From Caulobacterales bacterium (GTDB taxonomy: Bacteria; Pseudomonadota; Alphaproteobacteria; Caulobacterales; Caulobacteraceae), in contig JAFLCS010000005.1 in NCBI GenBank assembly GCA_017302105.1, positions 1 through 64,000 of the forward strand: a DNA stretch of 64,000 nt, in the 5' to 3' direction. Of the stretch, positions 38,308 to 47,048 are shown piece by piece; position 1 is the stretch's first letter; the number at the start of each line of letters is the position of its first letter. Both the position numbers and the translations under genes were made by a program. A model generated the notes under the pieces. That model had not been told where the DNA came from. It worked only from the letters and a program-made list of their open reading frames with translations, and did no database searches.

Positions 38308-41300
38308 GCGCCTATGCCGAGATGGTGGCGGCGTCGAACTTCTCGTTCCTGAGGGGGGCGTCGCGCCCGCGCGATCTGGTGCTGACGGCGGTGGCGCTGG
38401 GCCTGTCGGGCCTGGGGATCGCCGACCGCAACACCGTGGCCGGAACCGCACGGGCCTGGTCGACGCTGAAGACCCTGCGCGAGGACGGCCTGTCGCCGCC
38501 GGACCGGGTACGCTGGGGCGGCGGTCCGGGCGAGATCGCCTGTGCGCCCAACCCCCTCGACGACACCCAGGTGCGTGACGAGATCCAGCGGCGCGCGCAA
38601 GCGTTCCACCTGGCGCTGGGCACACGACTGGCCTTCACCGACGGCACGCCGGATATCCTGGCCTATCCCCAGACGCGCACGGGCTGGGGACGGCTGTGTC
38701 GCTTGCTGACCAGAGGCAATCTCAGGGGGCGCAAAGGCGAGTGTCTGTTGCAGCTGAGCGATCTGGAGGCTGACACCGAAGGCCTGTTGCTGATCGTCAT
38801 GCCGCCGCGCCGCCTGGAGGGGCTGGATGAGACGCTGATACGAGTGGTGCGGGCGGCTCCCGACGCTACCTGGCTAGGGGCGACCGCGCTGTTCGGTGGT
38901 GACGACCGCCGCCGGCTGGCACAACTGGTGCGGCTGGCAGAGCGTGCCGGAACGCCCCCGATCGCAACCAATGACGTGCTCTATCACGCGCCCAGCGAGC
39001 GCGATCTTCAGGATGTGCTGACCTGTGTTCGCGAGGGGGTCACCCTTCATCAGGCCGGTCGCCGGCTCCAGGCCAATGCCGAGCGCCACATCAAGACGCC
39101 TGAGGAAATGACCCGGCTGTTCCGCGCCGTGCCGGACGCCCTGACCCAGGGCGACGAGATGCTGGCGCGCATGACCTTCGATCTGGGCGATCTGAAGTAC
39201 GAATATCCTGAAGAGCCGATCCCGCCGGGCTGGAGCGCCCAGGCCTGGCTGAGCGACCTAACCTGGCGGCGCGCCGATGTGCGCTATCCCGACGGCGTGC
39301 CGGACAAGGTGCGCGCCGTTCTGGACAAGGAGCTGACCTATATCGGCCAGCGCGATCTGGCCCCCTATTTCCTGACCATCCACGACATCGTACGCGAGGC
39401 CGAGAACCGGGGGATCCTGTGCCAGGGACGCGGCTCGGCGGCCAATTCGGCGGTCTGTTTCGTGCTGGGCATCACCTCGGTCGACCCGGCCCACAATGAC
39501 GTGCTGTTCGAGCGCTTCCTGTCGGCGGACCGCAGCGAGCCGCCAGACATCGACGTCGATTTCGAGCACGAGCGGCGCGAGGAGATCATCCAGCACATCT
39601 ATCAGCGCTATGGCCGTGACCGGGCCGGGATCGCCGCCACCGTGATCCACTATCGCCCACGCAGCGCCATCCGCGACGTCGGCAAGGTGCTGGGTCTGAC
39701 GGAGGATGTGACCGCCCGCCTGGCTGGAAGTCAGTGGGGGTCGTGGGGCTCGGACATCCCGGACCGCGACATTCTCCAGGCTGGGCTGGATCCGGCTAAT
39801 CCGATGGTGCGCCGGGCCGTCGACATGGCGCGCCGGGTGCTGGGGTTTCCCCGACATCTGTCCCAGCACGTCGGTGGCTTCGTGCTGACCCGCGGACGGC
39901 TGGATGAGCTGGTACCCATCGGCAATGCGGCCATGGCCGACCGGACCTTCATCGAATGGGACCGCGACGACATCGACGCCCTGGGGCTGATGAAGGTCGA
40001 TATCCTGGCGCTGGGGATGCTGACCTGTATCCGCAAAGCATTCGACCTCATGCGGACCCATGAACGCAACGGCGACCACGACCTGGCCAGCGTCCCGGGC
40101 GAAGATCCGGCAGTCTATGAGATGTTGTGTCGGGGCGATTCCCTGGGCGTGTTCCAGGTCGAGAGCCGGGCCCAGATCAATATGCTGCCGCGTCTGCGGC
40201 CCCGGACCTTCTATGATCTGGTCATCCAGGTGGCGATCGTGCGGCCCGGCCCGATCCAGGGCGACATGGTCCATCCCTATCTGAGGCGACGCGACGGGGT
40301 CGAGCGGGTCGACTATCAGTCGCCCGCGCCCGAACACGGCCCGCCGGATGAGCTGGAACAGGTGCTAAAAAAGACCCTGGGCGTGCCACTGTTCCAGGAA
40401 CAGGCGATGAAGGTGGCCATGGTCGCCGCCGAATTCTCATCCAAGGAGGCCAATGGCCTGAGGAAGGCCATGGGTACGTTTCGGGGCGACGGCACGCTGC
40501 ACACCTATGAGGACCGCTTCGTCGGCCGGATGGTTGCGCGCGGCTATGACCCGGCCTTCGCCCAGCGCTGTTTCGAACAGATCAAGGGCTTCGGCTCCTA
40601 CGGCTTTCCCGAAAGCCATGCGGCCAGTTTTGCGCGACTGGTCTATATCTCCAGCTATATCAAACACTACCACCCAGCGGTGTTTGCGGCGGCGCTTCTG
40701 AACAGCCAACCGATGGGGTTCTACGCCCCGGCTCAGATCGTGCGCGACGCCCAGGAACATGGGGTCGAGGCCCGTGCCATCGACGTCAATCACAGCGACT
40801 GGGACAATACGCTTGAGGGGGCACCGGGAGGGTTGGCGCTCAGGCTGGGCCTGCGTCAGATCGACGGCTTCCGCCAGGCCTGGGCGGTTGCGTTACAGGC
40901 TGGACGGGACCGGCCCTATCGTTCGCTGGAAGACCTGATGCGCCGGGGCGGGCTGACGGTGCCCACATTGAAGAAGCTGGCCGACGCCGATGCCTTCCGC
41001 TCGCTGGGGATGGACCGGCGCGAGGGCCTGTGGGCGGTGCGGCGGCTGCCGGACGACGATCCCCTGCCGCTGTTCGCCGTCGCGCGGGCGCGTGAACTTG
41101 GCGAGGAGGCGGATGCAAACCTGCCGACCATGCCGTTGGGCGAACACGTCGCGGCTGACTACCAGATGACACGCCTGTCGCTGAAGGCCCACCCCATGAC
41201 GATCCTGCGTCCGGTCTTCCAGGCCGAAGGCGTGCTGAGCTGTGCCGAGGCGACGGCCCTGAACCAGGGGCATCGGGTCCGGGTCGCCGGGGTCGTGCTG

Positions 41301-41648
41301 GTGCGCCAGCGACCGGGCAACGGCAAGGCCATCTTCGTCACCATCGAAGACGAAACCGGAGTCGCCAACGTCGTCATGTGGGCCGATCAGTTCGAGCGCT
41401 TCCGCCGTCAGGTCATGGCGGCGCGCCTGATGCAGATCGACGGCATGATCGAACGCTCCAAGGAAGGCGTGGTCCATGTGATGACGCGCGAAATTCTCGA
41501 CCGGACGCCTGAGCTAAAGCGCCTGTCCGAAGACCATGTCCCGGCGATTCAGATGTCGGAGGCGGACGAGTTCGCCCATGGCCCTACAGGCTCGGCCCGG
41601 CATCCACGCAATGTGCGCATCCTTCCGGGCTCACGCGACTTTCATTGA
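38304..41648 (+). CDS. dnaE2: Error-prone DNA polymerase DnaE2
   Basis: A 1114-residue C-family polymerase that performs translesion synthesis in the SOS response. The PHP-domain opening is YAEMVAASNFSFLRGAS, in which the DnaE2-typical SNFSFLRGAS occurs. The polymerase aspartates lie in PPDIDVDFEHER. The fingers and tandem helix-hairpin-helix regions, and an OB domain near RVAGVVLVRQRPGNGK, follow in the expected order. The four-base overlap with imuB points to one SOS-controlled mRNA with imuA and imuB. Confidence 0.97.
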   Translation: MSAYAEMVAASNFSFLRGASRPRDLVLTAVALGLSGLGIADRNTVAGTARAWSTLKTLREDGLSPPDRVRWGGGPGEIACAPNPLDDTQVRDEIQRRAQAFHLALGTRLAFTDGTPDILAYPQTRTGWGRLCRLLTRGNLRGRKGECLLQLSDLEADTEGLLLIVMPPRRLEGLDETLIRVVRAAPDATWLGATALFGGDDRRRLAQLVRLAERAGTPPIATNDVLYHAPSERDLQDVLTCVREGVTLHQAGRRLQANAERHIKTPEEMTRLFRAVPDALTQGDEMLARMTFDLGDLKYEYPEEPIPPGWSAQAWLSDLTWRRADVRYPDGVPDKVRAVLDKELTYIGQRDLAPYFLTIHDIVREAENRGILCQGRGSAANSAVCFVLGITSVDPAHNDVLFERFLSADRSEPPDIDVDFEHERREEIIQHIYQRYGRDRAGIAATVIHYRPRSAIRDVGKVLGLTEDVTARLAGSQWGSWGSDIPDRDILQAGLDPANPMVRRAVDMARRVLGFPRHLSQHVGGFVLTRGRLDELVPIGNAAMADRTFIEWDRDDIDALGLMKVDILALGMLTCIRKAFDLMRTHERNGDHDLASVPGEDPAVYEMLCRGDSLGVFQVESRAQINMLPRLRPRTFYDLVIQVAIVRPGPIQGDMVHPYLRRRDGVERVDYQSPAPEHGPPDELEQVLKKTLGVPLFQEQAMKVAMVAAEFSSKEANGLRKAMGTFRGDGTLHTYEDRFVGRMVARGYDPAFAQRCFEQIKGFGSYGFPESHAASFARLVYISSYIKHYHPAVFAAALLNSQPMGFYAPAQIVRDAQEHGVEARAIDVNHSDWDNTLEGAPGGLALRLGLRQIDGFRQAWAVALQAGRDRPYRSLEDLMRRGGLTVPTLKKLADADAFRSLGMDRREGLWAVRRLPDDDPLPLFAVARARELGEEADANLPTMPLGEHVAADYQMTRLSLKAHPMTILRPVFQAEGVLSCAEATALNQGHRVRVAGVVLVRQRPGNGKAIFVTIEDETGVANVVMWADQFERFRRQVMAARLMQIDGMIERSKEGVVHVMTREILDRTPELKRLSEDHVPAIQMSEADEFAHGPTGSARHPRNVRILPGSRDFH

Positions 41649-41712
41649 GGCGCGTTGCGGCGGTGCGCGCTCTGGCCACCGGCCCCAGGTGCACAAGGGT
41701 CGGGCGAGAGAC

Positions 41713-42372
41713 CTAACCGCGCCGGCAGTATCGGCGGGTGCCGTCTCCATAGGCATAGGTGCCAGAGTTCCAGTCAAAGCTGGAATACTGACGGCGGCAC
41801 CAATTCCGATAGTCATCGTCGTGGCGGTGGCGATCCCAATAGTCGCGGTCATCGAGCGAGCCGAGGATCTGCGCGCCCAGAGCGATGCCCAGAATGGTCA
41901 AGGCCAGGCCGGTGCCGTCGTTGCGCCCATAGCCCCCGCCGTAAGAGCCACCGTTGTAGCCATAGCCGTAGCCGCCATAGGAGCCGCCGCTGTAGCCATA
42001 GCCATTGCCGTAGTAGCCGCCACCGTAGGTATTGTTGCCGTAGTAGCCTTGGCGGTTGTAGCGATCATAGCCGTAGCCCGACTGGCCGTAGCCATAGCGG
42101 TTGTCGTAGCCCGACTGACCATAACCATAGCGGTTGTCATAGCCCGACTGGCCGTAGCCATAGCTGCTGCCATACCGCGACCCGTCGTATCGCTGGGACT
42201 CGCGCCGTAAACGCTCGCGACAGGCATCCTCCCGTTCACCGCTGTAACAGCGCCGATAGTCGAAATCGGACCCGTAGCCTGACTGACCATAGCCATATCC
42301 GTAGGTCTGGGCAGCGACCGGAACTGCGGTGGCCATGGCCGCCGACGCCAGAGAAACTGCGAGCCAACGCAT
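41713..42372 (-). CDS. BA14K-family secreted protein with YGYGQSGY repeats
   Basis: A 219-residue protein with a signal peptide (1-22, ending PVAAQ), a tyrosine- and glycine-rich central region with four YGYGQSGY repeats, a hydrophobic stretch (about 160-175, TGLALTILGIALGAQILG), and a C-terminal motif WCRRQYSSFDWNSGTY that matches the BA14K family. BA14K of Brucella is an immunoreactive lectin-like envelope protein. The Tyr/Gly-rich segment looks disordered and prone to assembly. The start at 42372 has AGGAGGAGG upstream. It diverges in function from its neighbours and is probably surface or periplasmic. Confidence 0.75.
   Translation of the reverse strand: MRWLAVSLASAAMATAVPVAAQTYGYGYGQSGYGSDFDYRRCYSGEREDACRERLRRESQRYDGSRYGSSYGYGQSGYDNRYGYGQSGYDNRYGYGQSGYGYDRYNRQGYYGNNTYGGGYYGNGYGYSGGSYGGYGYGYNGGSYGGGYGRNDGTGLALTILGIALGAQILGSLDDRDYWDRHRHDDDYRNWCRRQYSSFDWNSGTYAYGDGTRRYCRRG
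42070..42165. repeat. Tandem 33-base repeats inside the BA14K gene
   Basis: Three adjacent copies encode YGYGQSGY, two of them with DNR after the motif. The unit is about 33 bases, with only a few differences between copies, so length can change by slippage while the frame is kept. A further YGYGQSGY copy lies upstream in the gene. Confidence 0.7.
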
Positions 42373-42439
42373 CAATGTGCCTCCTCCTGTACGCCCCCTG
42401 CTCAAAAGGTTAACACGCCAGAGGCGAATTTGCTCCCGC

Positions 42440-44251
42440 CTAGGAGGTCCGGGCCTGTTCGGTAGCAATCCATTCGTCGATGCGCTGCTCCAGAACGTCC
42501 ATCGGCAAGGGGCCGCCCAGCAGCACGGCGTCGTGGAACCGGCGCACATTGAAGCGATCACCCAGCGCAGCCTCAGCCCGACGACGAAGTCTCAGAATCG
42601 TCAGCTCACCGATCTTGTAGGCCAGGGCCTGGCCGGGCCAGGAGATGTAGCGCTCCAGCTCGGTCTGGATGTTCAGCTCCGACAAGGCCGAGTTGTCGCG
42701 GAAACAGGCGCGCGCCTGTTCGATGTCCCAGCCCATCCAGTGGATGCCGGTGTCCGCTACCAGTCGGCAGGCGCGCCACATCTCGTAGCTGAGGCGCCCG
42801 AACCGTTCATAGGGTGTGCGGTAGATGCCCATCTCGTAGCCGAGGTATTCTGAATACAGGCCCCAGCCCTCCACGAAGGCGGTGGCGTCGCCGTTGCGCC
42901 GGAACCAGGGAAGGTCGCCGAGCTCCTGCTGCAGCGCGATCTGCAAATGGTGGCCCGGCACCGCCTCATGCAGGGTCAGGGCAGGCAGTTCGTAGAGTCC
43001 CCGCTGATCCAGCGACGAGGTATTGACCATATAGCCGCCGGCGATGCCGTTGACGGCGCTGCCCGAATTGTAGCGACCGGTGGTGTAGTTTGCCTCGATC
43101 TCCTGCGGCACCGGGCGCACACCGTAGGGCAGGCGCGGCAAGGTGTTGAATAAGGCCGGCAGTTGATCATCGGCGCGTTTGGATATGTCGCGCGCGTGCA
43201 TCATCAGCTCATCGCGCGAGGTCGCATAGAACTGTGGATCGGTTCTCAGAAAGGTCAGGAAGTCGGCGAACGATCCGTTCCAGCCGGCCGCAGACATCTC
43301 CTGTTCCATCTGGGCGCGAATGCGGGCGACCTCGGACAGACCCAGCTGATGGATCTCGTCCGGGGTCATCTCCGTCGTGGTGTACCAGCGCGCGTTGAAG
43401 GCGTAGGCCTCGCGGCCGCCAGGACGCTGACCCAGACCGATCGCCGTCGGCTCTGACGGCGAGGCCGGCAGATATTCGTCGGTCATGAAGGCGGCCCAGC
43501 GCTGACGCGCCGGCATGATCTGGTCGTTGACGAGGTCCAGGGCGCGCCGACGCAGGGCGGCCCACTCAGCCTCGTCGATGGCTGCCGGGCGGCTGGCCAT
43601 CGGGCGCATTAGGGGGTCCGTCTCGGGCGTCAGCCGGGCTGCCGCCGCGGTGGAGGTGACGACCCGTTCGGCGGTGATCCGAGGCTGCACCATGCCGGTC
43701 GCAATGCCGCGACGAGCATTGGCGAGGGTGGTGTCATAGTAGCTGGCGAGCTGTCCCAGCCGTGACAGCCACGCTTCAGCATCGGCGGCGTTGGCGATCC
43801 GGGTCGAACTGGCCAGATAGCTAGCCATGGTTTCCGGCCCGCCCTCGGAATCGAAGGCCAGCCGTCCCCGGTCCAGGTCGATCCGCTCCAGGTCCAGCGC
43901 CACCGACCGGCTGAGCAAGGCGTGATTGAGGCGTTCGTCCGCTGAGAGGCTCGCCGGGTTGATCGCCGCCAGGCGACCCCGGAATCGGCCGAGAGGTTCG
44001 CGGCGTGCCAGCTCGGCCTCGCGGCTGGCATCGGGCAGGCGGGCCAGGGCGGCGCGGTCGCCTTCGGTCGCGGCGGTCCAGGGGTCCTGTTCGGCAGCCC
44101 AGATTTCGTAGTCGGCGATGATCGAGGTCAATTCGCGCGAGGCCTGAGACTGTTCGATGCCGGGACTCGACTGTGCCAGCGCCGGCAGGGCCGTGCTTGC
44201 CGTCACCAGTGCCAGCGCTGCAGCGCCCGCCAATCCAACTGATTTGCGCAC
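42440..44251 (-). CDS. DUF885 family metallopeptidase-like protein
   Basis: A 603-residue exported protein. The signal peptide (1-27, ending PALAQ) is followed by a mostly helical domain. The zinc-binding motif HEAVPGHH near residues 432-439 and a downstream glutamate region WGLYSEYLG resemble the M32-like metalloprotease fold of DUF885. The substrate is unknown. The GTG start at 44251 is chosen because GGAGG lies 8 bases before it and the signal peptide starts immediately with VRKSVG; earlier in-frame starts do not give this. It diverges from the antiporter gene. Confidence 0.85.
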   Translation of the reverse strand: MRKSVGLAGAAALALVTASTALPALAQSSPGIEQSQASRELTSIIADYEIWAAEQDPWTAATEGDRAALARLPDASREAELARREPLGRFRGRLAAINPASLSADERLNHALLSRSVALDLERIDLDRGRLAFDSEGGPETMASYLASSTRIANAADAEAWLSRLGQLASYYDTTLANARRGIATGMVQPRITAERVVTSTAAAARLTPETDPLMRPMASRPAAIDEAEWAALRRRALDLVNDQIMPARQRWAAFMTDEYLPASPSEPTAIGLGQRPGGREAYAFNARWYTTTEMTPDEIHQLGLSEVARIRAQMEQEMSAAGWNGSFADFLTFLRTDPQFYATSRDELMMHARDISKRADDQLPALFNTLPRLPYGVRPVPQEIEANYTTGRYNSGSAVNGIAGGYMVNTSSLDQRGLYELPALTLHEAVPGHHLQIALQQELGDLPWFRRNGDATAFVEGWGLYSEYLGYEMGIYRTPYERFGRLSYEMWRACRLVADTGIHWMGWDIEQARACFRDNSALSELNIQTELERYISWPGQALAYKIGELTILRLRRRAEAALGDRFNVRRFHDAVLLGGPLPMDVLEQRIDEWIATEQARTS

Positions 44252-44370
44252 CTTCGTCCCTCCAGCCTCGAGTCCAGAAAGGCTAAACGGCGATGATCCG
44301 GACGCCAAGCCCGATGACGTCAGCGAATTTGGCCCTATATGGTCCAGGCATTCGATATCGGGGACTGAGC

Positions 44371-46245
44371 ATGGCGGACGGCGCGACGGCACAACTGGGA
44401 CTTGGGCATATAGCGGCGCTCCTGGCCGCTGGAGTCATCGCCGTGCCGATCTTCCGCAAGGCCCAGCTGGGGTCGGTGCTGGGCTACCTGGCCGCGGGCC
44501 TGGCCATCGGGCCGTTCGGTCTGGGCCTGTTCCAGGAGCCAGAGGTCATCCTGCACATCGCCGAGTTCGGTGTGGTGATCTTCCTGTTCATCATCGGACT
44601 GGAGATGCGCCCCCGACGATTGTGGAATCTGAGGAAACAGATCTTTGGCCTTGGCCTGGTGCAGGTGTTGGCCGCCGGATTGTTGCTGACCCTGACCGGA
44701 ATGGCGGCGGGCCTCAGGCCCGACGTCGCCTTCATCGTCGCCATGGGTTTCGTGCTGTCCTCGACGGCGGTGATCATGCAGACGCTCGATGAGCGCAATG
44801 AGCTCAATACCGCCGGTGGTCAAAAGGCGGTGTCGATCCTGTTGCTGGAAGACTTGGCCATTGTGCCGTTGCTGGCCGTCGTTGCGGTGATCGCATCGGC
44901 GACGGGCGTGGCGACCGATGCCGCGCCCCCCCTTTGGCAGACGATCGGGTTGGCGGTTGGGGCGCTGGCGGTCGTGTTCTTCGCCGGCCGTTTTCTGATG
45001 AATCCGATCTTCGGCTTCCTGGCCCGGTTCGGCGGACGCGAAGTGATGACTGCGGCCGCCCTGCTGGTCGTCGTCGGGGCCGCCTGGCTGATGGACATGG
45101 GCGGCCTGTCCATGGCCATGGGAGCCTTCCTGGCGGGTGTCCTGTTATCCGAATCCAGTTTCCGCCATCAGCTTGAAGCCGACGTCGAACCGTTCCGCGC
45201 CATTCTGCTGGGCCTGTTCTTCCTGAGCGTTGGCATGGCGCTGGACCTCAATGTCGTGGCCCAGGATTGGGTGCGCATCGTCGGCGGCGTCATTGCGTTC
45301 ATGGCTGTGAAGGCCGTGGCCATCTATGCAGTGGCCCGCATCTTCCGTTCCAGCGAGCATGAGGCCATCGAACGCGCTGTCCTGTTCGCCCAGGGCGGTG
45401 AATTTGCCTTCGTCCTTTATGGTGCCGCCCTGGCCGCCGGTGTTTTCGACGGAGAGATCTCATCGTCGGCGACCGCGATCGTGATCCTGTCCATGGCTCT
45501 GACGCCGCTCACGACCCTCGTGGCGCGACGCTTTCTTCCCCAGGAACGGATCGACCCGGATACGGCCGAAGGTGTGGAGTTCGCCGCAGCCCTGCGTGAA
45601 CGGGTTCTGATCGTCGGCTTTGGCCGCTTCGGCCAGGTCGTGTCGCAGCCGCTGCTGGCGCGCGACGTCGATGTCTCGATCATCGACAATGACGTGGAGA
45701 TGATCCAGGCGGCCGGGACTTTTGGCTTCAAGGTCTATTATGGGGACGGCGCGCGTCTGGACGTCTTGCGCGCCTCAGGTGCGGCTGAGGCCGAGACCAT
45801 TGTAGTGGCGATCGACAACGCCGAAGCTGCTGACAAGATCGTTGAGCTGGTCAAGTCCGAGTTCCCGCTGACCAAGCTGTTCGTGCGGGCCTTCGACCGT
45901 GGCCATGCCATGCGCCTGGTCCAGGCCGGGGTTGAGTACCAGCTACGAGATACCCTTGAGAGCGCCTTGACCTTCAGCCACCAGGTGCTGATCGACCTGG
46001 GCTTTACTCACGACGAGGCCACCGAAACCATCACTGACGTCCGGCGCCGCGATCAGGAACGATTCGAGCTTCAGGTCGCGGGCGGAGAGTTGAAAGCCGG
46101 TCGCCATCTGATGCGGGGCAATATGGCGACACCCAAGCCGGAACCCATCGTCAGGCCGCGCCGAGAGGGACAGGCCTTGAACGAGGAGGCGGCGGACGCC
46201 CTCGAGGAAGATGCGGCCCTGGCGACGGCCCGACTGTCAAGCTGA
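44371..46245 (+). CDS. CPA2-family monovalent cation:proton antiporter, KefB/KefC-like
   Basis: A 624-residue inner-membrane protein. About 12 membrane spans (1-390) carry the CPA2 patterns GLEMRPRRLW and LLLEDLAIVPLLAV, which contains the conserved aspartate. A cytoplasmic TrkA-N (RCK) domain follows, with the NAD-binding motif VLIVGFGRFGQV at about 410-421. It likely exchanges K+ or Na+ for H+ and is gated by ligand binding to the RCK domain. No KefF/KefG ancillary subunit is nearby. The start at 44371 follows GACTGAGC, without a strong ribosome site. Confidence 0.9.
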   Translation: MADGATAQLGLGHIAALLAAGVIAVPIFRKAQLGSVLGYLAAGLAIGPFGLGLFQEPEVILHIAEFGVVIFLFIIGLEMRPRRLWNLRKQIFGLGLVQVLAAGLLLTLTGMAAGLRPDVAFIVAMGFVLSSTAVIMQTLDERNELNTAGGQKAVSILLLEDLAIVPLLAVVAVIASATGVATDAAPPLWQTIGLAVGALAVVFFAGRFLMNPIFGFLARFGGREVMTAAALLVVVGAAWLMDMGGLSMAMGAFLAGVLLSESSFRHQLEADVEPFRAILLGLFFLSVGMALDLNVVAQDWVRIVGGVIAFMAVKAVAIYAVARIFRSSEHEAIERAVLFAQGGEFAFVLYGAALAAGVFDGEISSSATAIVILSMALTPLTTLVARRFLPQERIDPDTAEGVEFAAALRERVLIVGFGRFGQVVSQPLLARDVDVSIIDNDVEMIQAAGTFGFKVYYGDGARLDVLRASGAAEAETIVVAIDNAEAADKIVELVKSEFPLTKLFVRAFDRGHAMRLVQAGVEYQLRDTLESALTFSHQVLIDLGFTHDEATETITDVRRRDQERFELQVAGGELKAGRHLMRGNMATPKPEPIVRPRREGQALNEEAADALEEDAALATARLSS

Positions 46246-46329
46246 GTTGTGCTTCGTTGCAGGCGCAACCCACGGATTGTGGTCGAGTCCTCGCGCTCTG
46301 GTTCAATTGGAAGCTGGAGGCCCGCAGCG

Positions 46330-46818
46330 GTGTCAGCAGCACTCGACTATGAAGATCGACCGGCCATCGCCGAGCTGGCGGAGATAGATCGCGAGATTTT
46401 GCGTCTCGTCGCCGCCGGCCGGACGTCCAAGGAAATCGCACGGGCGCTCGGGCGCTCGCACTACACGATCGATGACCGGATCAAGGACGTCTGCAGGACA
46501 CTCGGCGCTGACAACCGCGGCCATGCGGCCGTCATGCTGCTGCGCGAAGAGGCTCTGACGCCCCCCCCAGATTTGGGGGGAGCCCCCCCAGGGGGGCTTG
46601 AAGCCCGACCCGGCCGGCTCGCTCATGCGGGTGAGGACAGCGGATCGCACCAACGTCGACGCCTGCGAGCATTGACGGATGGTCTGATGGACCCTCGGCT
46701 TGGACGGTTGGCAATTCGTTTGTCGGTAATCCTGGTCGGCATCGCGATGGCTGCCTTCCTCCTGGCCAGTGCCATTACGGCGGTCCAGGGGGTGTTTCTG
46801 ACCGTACTGCGGGGCTGA
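46330..46818 (+). CDS. LuxR-type HTH protein with C-terminal membrane anchor
   Basis: A 162-residue protein. The N-terminal LuxR/GerE helix-turn-helix (about 20-70) reads LRLVAAGRTSKEIARALGRS, the DNA-reading helix following in HYTIDDRIKDVCRTLGA. A flexible middle (75-115) contains PPPDLGGAPPGGLE, encoded by C8, G6, C7 and G6 runs. A single C-terminal span (about 128-156) would tether the DNA-binding part at the inner face of the membrane. No receiver or autoinducer domain is present. The GTG start at 46330 has GGAGG 9 bases upstream; an earlier in-frame start adds 27 residues of low quality. Confidence 0.7.
   Translation: MSAALDYEDRPAIAELAEIDREILRLVAAGRTSKEIARALGRSHYTIDDRIKDVCRTLGADNRGHAAVMLLREEALTPPPDLGGAPPGGLEARPGRLAHAGEDSGSHQRRRLRALTDGLMDPRLGRLAIRLSVILVGIAMAAFLLASAITAVQGVFLTVLRG
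46561..46598. repeat. Paired G/C homopolymer hairpins
   Basis: The runs are C8 (46561-46568), G6 (46575-46580), C7 (46583-46589) and G6 (46591-46596). AGCCCCCC and GGGGGGCT form a perfect 8-pair arm, and C6/G6 form a second. All are inside the LuxR-type gene, between its HTH and membrane parts. Confidence 0.85.
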
Positions 46819-46844
46819 TCGACGCCCCGCCGAGGGGTGTGACG

Positions 46845-47048
46845 ATGGCCAACAGTCCTACGACCTCAATCGATGCGGCGCTGGATTATGCGCGCGTTGC
46901 CGTCGGCGACAGGAAGGCGGCCGAGCTGCTGCGTGCCGCTGCGTTTGACGATACCATCCGCGATGAGCGGACCCTGCGGCCCCAACTCGCCAGCGCGCTG
47001 GTCCGGGCGGTCCAGCGCTACCGATCCGAAATCGGATCTGACGCCTAG
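46845..47048 (+). CDS. Small helical protein following the membrane-anchored HTH gene
   Basis: A 67-residue, soluble, probably all-helical protein (MANSPTTSIDAALDYARVAV opening). It is not recognised. ATG at 46845 is preceded by GAGGGG with 7 bases of spacing; an in-frame GTG two codons earlier is less well placed. It lies 26 bases after the LuxR-type gene on the same strand, so the two are probably co-transcribed. Its stop codon overlaps the xerD stop region from the opposite strand. Confidence 0.6.
   Translation: MANSPTTSIDAALDYARVAVGDRKAAELLRAAAFDDTIRDERTLRPQLASALVRAVQRYRSEIGSDA

Noticed and set aside
42070-42165. Short regular repeats that could look like a CRISPR array
   Set aside because: The units are contiguous, coding and without unique spacers, and they encode YGYGQSGY in frame.
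42409-42414. GGTTAAC as a CtrA half-site before the BA14K gene
   Set aside because: Only part of the TTAACCAT half-site is present and there is no second half-site.
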